Of a stretch of DNA of 64,000 nt, positions 59,678-64,000 are shown piece by piece; positions within the stretch are counted from its first letter, which is position 1, and each line of letters opens with the position of its first letter. Source of the DNA: DASSJM01 sp036280655 (GTDB taxonomy: Bacteria; Actinomycetota; UBA4738; HRBIN12); contig DASUQI010000010.1 of NCBI GenBank assembly GCA_036280655.1, positions 54,471-118,470 on the forward strand, written 5' to 3'. The translations under genes were made by a program, and so were the position numbers. The notes under the pieces are model-generated. The model made no database searches and had not been told where the DNA came from. It saw nothing but the letters and a program-made list of their open reading frames with translations.

Positions 59678-60453
59678 GCTTCCGCTGCCGCCTCGGTCAT
59701 GCCCGGCACGTGCGTCAGCGTCCCCGCCGTGATCGCGTGCACGACCTCCTGCTGGTCGGTCTTGGCCGTCTCGAAGAGCGCGACCCGCTGCCCCAGCCGC
59801 AGCACAGTGATCCGGTCGGCGGACTCGAAGATGTCGTGCAGGTTGTGGGAGATGATGACGACGCCGAGACCACGCTCGGCGAGGCGTCGAACGAGGTCGA
59901 GGACCTGGCGCGTTTGCGCGACGCCAAGCGCGGCGGTGGGCTCGTCGAGGATCACGAGCTTCGAGTTCCACATGACCGACTTCGCGACGGCGACCGCCTG
60001 TCGCTGGCCGCCGGACAATCCGGCCACGATCTGGCGGACCGAACGCAGCGACGTGACGGCCAGGCTGTCGAGCGTCTCGCGCGAGGCCTGTTCCATGCTC
60101 GACTCGTCGAGCACGACCCCAAGGCGGGTCCGTTCCCGGCCGAGGTACATGTTCGCCACGACGTCGAGGTTGTCCGCGAGCGCGAGGTCCTGGTAGACGA
60201 CCTCGATGCCGAGCTTGGCCGCGTCCCGCGGGCCGTGGATGGAGACCGGGCTCCCTTCGAACCGAACCGCTCCCTCGTCGAAGGGATGGATCCCGACGAC
60301 GCTCTTGATGAGCGTCGACTTGCCGGCGCCGTTGTCGCCGACGAGCGCCATCACCTCGCCGCGCCTGACCTCGAAGTCAACGCGGTAGAGGGCACGGACT
60401 GCGCCGAAGGACTTCGAGACGCCAACGCATTCGAGCAGCGGGGTGTCGGCCAC
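59674..60453 (-). CDS. Sugar ABC transporter ATP-binding protein, single domain
   Basis: 259 residues with one ABC domain: Walker A VGDNGAGKSTLIK (about 39-51), signature LSGGQRQAVAVAKSV, Walker B LVILDEPTAALG. Classical xylose and ribose systems use a duplicated ~500-residue ATPase; this is a half-size, FrcA-type version, so it must dimerise. Between the binding protein and permease genes. Confidence 0.94.
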   Translation of the reverse strand: MADTPLLECVGVSKSFGAVRALYRVDFEVRRGEVMALVGDNGAGKSTLIKSVVGIHPFDEGAVRFEGSPVSIHGPRDAAKLGIEVVYQDLALADNLDVVANMYLGRERTRLGVVLDESSMEQASRETLDSLAVTSLRSVRQIVAGLSGGQRQAVAVAKSVMWNSKLVILDEPTAALGVAQTRQVLDLVRRLAERGLGVVIISHNLHDIFESADRITVLRLGQRVALFETAKTDQQEVVHAITAGTLTHVPGMTEAAAEA

Positions 60454-60490
60454 AGGCCCTCCTCGTCATCCTCCGCAACGGCCGGACCCT

Positions 60491-60518
60491 GCGGGAGCGC
60501 CGCCTCCGGCGCCCCCGC
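60491..60518 (-). other. Strong hairpin between binding-protein and ATPase genes
   Basis: 12-bp arms (60491-60502 with 60507-60518) and 4-nt loop; on the transcribed minus strand all pair, with one G-U. Sits after the binding-protein stop and before the ATPase gene; no U-tract. Typical place for an mRNA-stabilising or attenuating hairpin that keeps binding-protein mRNA in excess. Confidence 0.6.
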
Positions 60519-60539
60519 CTGGCTCGTCTCCGTCTCCCG

Positions 60540-61745
60540 CTAGGCGGCGTTCTCCTGGCAGAAGTCGGTCTGCGCGATGTCCCCGGTACAGATCTCCTCG
60601 ATCGTCCGGAACCCGTCGGCGATCACGGTGTCCATGATGTTGTCGATCGTCACCCCGATCGGGACCAAGGCGACGTACGGGACGACGCCGTCGCCGGTGG
60701 CCGAGTCGGCCGGCGTGCCGTCGGCGGCGTTGATGCCGATGATCGCGACCGTCGAGCCTCCCGACGCGAGCGTGGACGTGTAGCCGGTCGCCGCCGACTC
60801 GTAGTCCTCGCCGTTCCGCAGCGCAAGCGCGATCGCGGCCGTGACCCCGGCCTCGTCCTGGATCGGCTTGTAGACGCTCACCGTCTGGAGGCCGAGGGCG
60901 ACGTTCTGGATCCCCTCCGCCGTCGCGTCCTGCCCGCTCACCGGGATCGGATCGAGCCCCGCGGCCTCAACCGCGTTGATGGTCGAGTTCGCCAGACCGT
61001 CGTTCGCGGCGAACACCGCGTCGACCTCGTTGTTCGCCGACACGAGGATCTGCTCCATGATCGTCTGAGCCTCGGCGTTGTCCCACCCCGGCACGAACTG
61101 GTCGTCGACGAGCGCCCAGTCGCCGGCATCAACGCGCGCCTCGACCGTCGCGGCATAGCCCTCGCGGAACAGGAACGAGTTGTTGTCCTCCTCGCCGCCG
61201 TTCAGCATCACGACCTGCGGCTGGTCGAGCCCGAGGGCATCGATCGCCGGCTCCATCGCGGTCGCCATCGCCTCGCCCACCGCGACGTTGTCGAAGCTCA
61301 CGTAGGCGGCGCCGCCCGAGCCGCCGGTGTTGAACCGGTCGTACTCGACGACCTCTACCCCGGCCTCCTTGGCCTGGTCGATGATCGTGGCGCCCGAGCC
61401 GGTGTCGAGGCTCGTCAGCACGATCACGCTCGCGCCGTCCGCGATCGCCTGCTCCGCCTGCGACTGCTGCGTCGCGGCATCGCCCTCGGCGTTCACGACG
61501 TTGAAGTCCTCACCGTTCACGAGGCCGGCGGCCTCGAACGCCTCGGTGAACAGCGGGAGGTCGTCCCCTTCCCAGCGGTCGGACGACGCCGTGTCGGGCA
61601 GCAGGACCCAGATCGGACCGCCGGCTTCGCCCGTGGCGCCCCCGGTCTCCCCGTCCCCGCCATCCTCGTCGCTGGTGCACGCCGCGGCGATCAATCCCGA
61701 GATCGCCAGCAGCGCCAACAGCGACCGAACGGAACGCTTCCGCAT
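60540..61745 (-). CDS. xylF: Sugar ABC transporter substrate-binding lipoprotein (XylF-like)
   Basis: 401 residues. Signal peptide with lipobox IAAAC (C23) and a Gly/Glu-rich spacer, then a type I periplasmic-binding fold: IWVLLPDTASSDRWEGDDL, VIVLTSLDTGSGATIIDQAKEAG.., VEYDRFNTGG, AVFAANDGLANSTINAVEAAG and IPVSGQDATAEGIQNVALG. The SDRWEGDD, DRFN and SGQDA motifs match xylose-binding proteins. First gene of the importer-isomerase operon; GGAGGGG precedes the ATG. Confidence 0.92.
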   Translation of the reverse strand: MRKRSVRSLLALLAISGLIAAACTSDEDGGDGETGGATGEAGGPIWVLLPDTASSDRWEGDDLPLFTEAFEAAGLVNGEDFNVVNAEGDAATQQSQAEQAIADGASVIVLTSLDTGSGATIIDQAKEAGVEVVEYDRFNTGGSGGAAYVSFDNVAVGEAMATAMEPAIDALGLDQPQVVMLNGGEEDNNSFLFREGYAATVEARVDAGDWALVDDQFVPGWDNAEAQTIMEQILVSANNEVDAVFAANDGLANSTINAVEAAGLDPIPVSGQDATAEGIQNVALGLQTVSVYKPIQDEAGVTAAIALALRNGEDYESAATGYTSTLASGGSTVAIIGINAADGTPADSATGDGVVPYVALVPIGVTIDNIMDTVIADGFRTIEEICTGDIAQTDFCQENAA

Positions 61746-61817
61746 ACCGCCCCCTCCGTTGTCGTGGCGCAGACCCGTGGGTGTGACGAGGCCCCACGCC
61801 CCCTTCGCGTGCGCCCG

Positions 61818-61847
61818 AGCGTATGCCGTCGCCCGGCGAATCTGCAA
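61818..61847 (-). promoter_or_regulatory. Putative promoter of the xyl operon
   Basis: Minus strand TTGCAG (61847-61842), 18-bp spacer, TACGCT (61823-61818), about 70 nt before the xylF ATG at 61745. No xylR operator identified. Confidence 0.4.
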
Positions 61848-61906
61848 GTCTCCCGTAGAACGCGCCCACCGCGGGGCAGCCGCGGAGCAGGAGGCCGAGC
61901 CACGAC

Positions 61907-62983
61907 ATGTCGAGCGGAGACCCGATCCGCGTAGGGCTGGTGGGCTACGGGCTCGCGGGTGCCGTGTTCCACGGGCCGCTGATCGCCTCGACGCCGGGGA
62001 TGGTCGTCGGGTCCGTCGTGACCAGCGACCCGGAACGGCAGTCCCGGGCCCGGCAGGCGCATCCGGATGCCCGCATCGTCCCGAACATCGACGAGCTGTG
62101 GGCGGCCGCCTCGGACCACGATCTCGTCGTGATCGGGTCGCCGAACCGCTCCCACGTGCCGATCGCGCTCCGGGCCCTCGAGGAGGGTTTGCACGTCGTG
62201 ATCGACAAGCCGATGGCGCCCACCGCGGCCGAAGGGCAGAAGGTCGTCGAGGAGGCGGCGGCGCGCGACCTGCTGCTCACGGTGTTCCAGAACCGGCGCT
62301 GGGACGGCGACTTCCTGACGCTTCGACCCCTCCTCCAGGAGAACGCACTCGGCGAGGTCATCCGGTTCGAATCACGGTTCGAGCGGTGGCGGCCCGCCGT
62401 GCGGCCGGACGCGTGGCGCGAGCGGTCCGAGGCCGAGGAGGCCGGCGGCCTCCTGTTCGACCTCGGGGCTCACCTGATCGACCAGGCCGTCCAGCTGTTC
62501 GGCCCGCCGACGCGCGTCTACGCGGAGGTCGACCGCAGCCGCCCGGGGGCGGAGGTGGACGACGACACGTTCGTCGCGCTCGAGCACGCGAGCGGCGTCC
62601 GGAGCCATCTGTGGATGAACGTCCTCGCCGCGATCCGCGATCCGCGGATGCGGGTGCTCGGCCTGGCCGGCACCTACGAGAAGTACGGGCTCGACGTGCA
62701 GGAGGAGGCGCTCGCGAACGGGATGCGTCCCGGGGATCCCGACTGGGGACGGGAGCCCGCGGATGCCTGGGGGCGGCTCGTCACCGACGACGGCGAGCGG
62801 ACGGTCGAGACCGAGGCCGGGGCGTACGAGCGGTTCTACGGCGGCGTCGTCGAGGCGCTGCGCTCGTCCGGCCCGCCGCCGGTCGACCCGCTCGAAAGCG
62901 TGGGGGTGCTGCGCATCATCGAGGCCGCGTTCGACAGCGCGCGCAGCGGTTCGGTCGTGGCGTTCGAGCCCTCGACTCGCTAG
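61907..62983 (+). CDS. Gfo/Idh/MocA-family oxidoreductase
   Basis: 358 residues. Rossmann start GLVGYGLAGAVFHGPLI, NRSHVPIALRALEEGLHVVIDKPMAP (DKP in place of EKP), then RWDGDFLTLRPLL and GGLLFDLGAHLIDQAVQLFG with the catalytic-domain His. The YGLAGAVFH and HLIDQA motifs match YdgJ/inositol- and sugar-oxidising members. Divergent from the xyl operon, so likely part of the same sugar module. AGGAGG lies 12 nt before the ATG. Confidence 0.9.
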   Translation: MSSGDPIRVGLVGYGLAGAVFHGPLIASTPGMVVGSVVTSDPERQSRARQAHPDARIVPNIDELWAAASDHDLVVIGSPNRSHVPIALRALEEGLHVVIDKPMAPTAAEGQKVVEEAAARDLLLTVFQNRRWDGDFLTLRPLLQENALGEVIRFESRFERWRPAVRPDAWRERSEAEEAGGLLFDLGAHLIDQAVQLFGPPTRVYAEVDRSRPGAEVDDDTFVALEHASGVRSHLWMNVLAAIRDPRMRVLGLAGTYEKYGLDVQEEALANGMRPGDPDWGREPADAWGRLVTDDGERTVETEAGAYERFYGGVVEALRSSGPPPVDPLESVGVLRIIEAAFDSARSGSVVAFEPSTR

Positions 62984-63318
62984 GTCCGGGACGCGGCGTC
63001 CTCGACGCACAGGACCGCCCACGGGATCGCCTCAAGGCGCTCGGGCGCGATCGACCGCCCGCACACGTCGCACGCCCCGTAGGTCCCCTCGTCGAGCTTC
63101 TCGAGCGCGCGCTCGACGTCGCGGAGCTTCGCGTCGAGCTGCCGGGCGGCGTCCACCTGCGCGATCCGTTCGACGGCCTGCGAGGTGCCTTCGCCCACAC
63201 GCTTGCCGAACGACACCGTCGCGGTCGGGTCGCGAGGCGCGGCGGTGAGCTCCTCCAGCTCGGCCCGGAGCTCGGCGCGGGCGCGCTCGAGCGACGCTCG
63301 GATGCGATCCGGATCCAC
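62980..63318 (-). CDS. DksA/TraR-type coiled-coil zinc-finger protein
   Basis: 112 residues: a long N-terminal helical hairpin and a C-terminal zinc-finger region with CDVC (about 83-86) and a third Cys in LCVEDAAS. The expected fourth Cys (CxxC) is Asp, giving C-C-C-D. DksA/TraR-like proteins bind in the RNA polymerase secondary channel; related actinobacterial RbpA/TraR-like proteins have various roles. The protein lies 1 nt after the stop-side of the Mur ligase gene and overlaps the convergent oxidoreductase by 4 bp. Confidence 0.85.
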   Translation of the reverse strand: MDPDRIRASLERARAELRAELEELTAAPRDPTATVSFGKRVGEGTSQAVERIAQVDAARQLDAKLRDVERALEKLDEGTYGACDVCGRSIAPERLEAIPWAVLCVEDAASRT

Positions 63319-63319
63319 G

Positions 63320-64000
63320 TCAGACGCCGAGGAAGTCGGGGTCGCCCCCGGCCTGCTCGACCGAGCCGTTGCCCTCGAGCGAGGCGAACACGGTCGGTGC
63401 CGCGAGCGATCGGCGGCCCTCGAGCTCCTTGAAGACCTCGGTGGCGTAGTCCACGCACAGCACGACGAGGTCGCCGGGCCGCGAACGGTCGAGCGCCTTG
63501 CGCGTCGCGTCCATCTCGTCGACCACGACCTCGGCGTTGCCGGCGCGCGCCCCGGTCGACATCGCCTCGTGCACCCCCTCGAGCACGAGCGCGGCCGTCT
63601 CGCCGCGCTCCCGGCCCCGAGGGTTCCGGTCCTCGCGCACGATCACGTCGTCGAAATACCGCGCCGCGACCCGCCCGAGCTCGCGCATGTCGTCGTCGCG
63701 CCGGTCGCCCGCGGTCGCGACCACCGCGACCCGGAGGTTCGCGCTCCACGAGGGCGCGCTCGGGCGCCCGCCGGCCGGCGCCTCTGACGTGAGGCGCTCG
63801 ACGAAGTCGCCGAGGGTCTCGAGCCCGGCGGCGTTGTGCGCGTAGTCGATCACGACCTTCACGCCGTCGAGGTCGAACACGTTCAGGCGGCCGGGCGCCT
63901 GGTAGATCGACGTTGTGAACGAGCGCAGCCCCTGCCGGATGTCGTGGAGGTGGGCCCCGGCGGCGTGCGCGGCGGCGGCGGCGGCCATCGCGTTCTGGAC
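63320..64000 (-). CDS. Mur ligase/cyanophycin-synthetase-like protein, C-terminal part (5' end off window)
   Basis: 227 codons of the C-terminal ligase half are visible, reading VQNAMAAAAAAHAAGAHLHD, then GRLNVFDLDGVKVVIDYAHN, the AVVATAGDRRDDDMRELG loop and VLCVDYATEVFKELEG. The YAHN.AG and GDR.D motifs are shared with the protein at 49670, so these are two related but divergent ligases in one window. Whether it has an ATP-grasp domain cannot be seen. Confidence 0.85.
   Translation of the reverse strand, partial: VQNAMAAAAAAHAAGAHLHDIRQGLRSFTTSIYQAPGRLNVFDLDGVKVVIDYAHNAAGLETLGDFVERLTSEAPAGGRPSAPSWSANLRVAVVATAGDRRDDDMRELGRVAARYFDDVIVREDRNPRGRERGETAALVLEGVHEAMSTGARAGNAEVVVDEMDATRKALDRSRPGDLVVLCVDYATEVFKELEGRRSLAAPTVFASLEGNGSVEQAGGDPDFLGV

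Overview
This 64 kb window is ordinary, gene-dense chromosome from a very GC-rich actinobacterium. The lineage is probably deep-branching or uncultured within Actinomycetota. The evidence is the base composition, the many GTG starts and ATGA/GTGA overlaps, a SARP-type regulator, F420-type enzymes (a luciferase-like oxidoreductase and an FrhB-like protein), a seven-iron ferredoxin, an actinobacterial LexA box and many start codons lying 6-8 nt after a TANNNT -10 element (leaderless mRNAs). I see no rRNA, tRNA, CRISPR array, insertion sequence or prophage.

Layout. 1-9.8 kb: small enzymes and membrane proteins (a pyridoxamine-oxidase-like protein, a CPBP protein, a methyltransferase, a PIG-L deacetylase, leucyl aminopeptidase) and an NCS1 transporter behind a TPP riboswitch. 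9.8-16.5 kb: histidine degradation (hutI, hutH, hutU) interleaved with an L,D-transpeptidase, a monooxygenase-fold protein and a DUF983 protein. 16.5-20.5 kb: a lone receiver protein and a transsulfuration operon (cystathionine beta-synthase, DUF429 protein, cystathionine gamma-synthase/lyase). 20.5-28.8 kb: a 1646-residue SARP + kinase + STAND ATPase + membrane helix + WD40 regulator. It faces a run of exported proteins (AOC/dirigent-like, a small membrane protein, a haloperoxidase-like protein, a double-cupredoxin lipoprotein) across an intergenic region with two divergent pairs of SARP-style repeats. 28.8-41.6 kb: a PQQ-type dehydrogenase, a Nudix operon, an M20 peptidase with a flavin disulfide reductase, a HesB protein, a plastocyanin-like lipoprotein, an FrhB-like protein, a multi-PAS histidine kinase, a LexA box with a gene remnant, ferredoxin and an F420-type oxidoreductase. 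41.6-48.3 kb: an amino-acid/amine catabolic set (lysine-6-dehydrogenase-like, two aldehyde dehydrogenases, GABA-type aminotransferase) around a Phd/PIN toxin-antitoxin pair. 48.4-55.4 kb: an MFS exporter, a CphA-like Mur ligase, an RnfD-like/CRTAC1 fusion and a small selenoprotein operon. 55.5-63 kb: a pentose-type sugar cluster (SDR, two Gfo/Idh/MocA oxidoreductases, xylose isomerase, ABC importer). The right edge holds a DksA-like protein and the C-terminal half of a second Mur ligase.

The strongest unusual result is at 54445-55026. An AhpD/carboxymuconolactone-decarboxylase-like gene is interrupted by an in-frame TGA exactly where the second redox cysteine of a CxxC-x3-H motif belongs. A hairpin with a GGU apical loop begins about 11 nt downstream, matching bacterial SECIS geometry. 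Conventional gene calling would split this gene into two meaningless pieces. Second is the divergent operator at 25517-25580, in which four heptamers obey the 7+4 bp spacing rule known for SARP sites.
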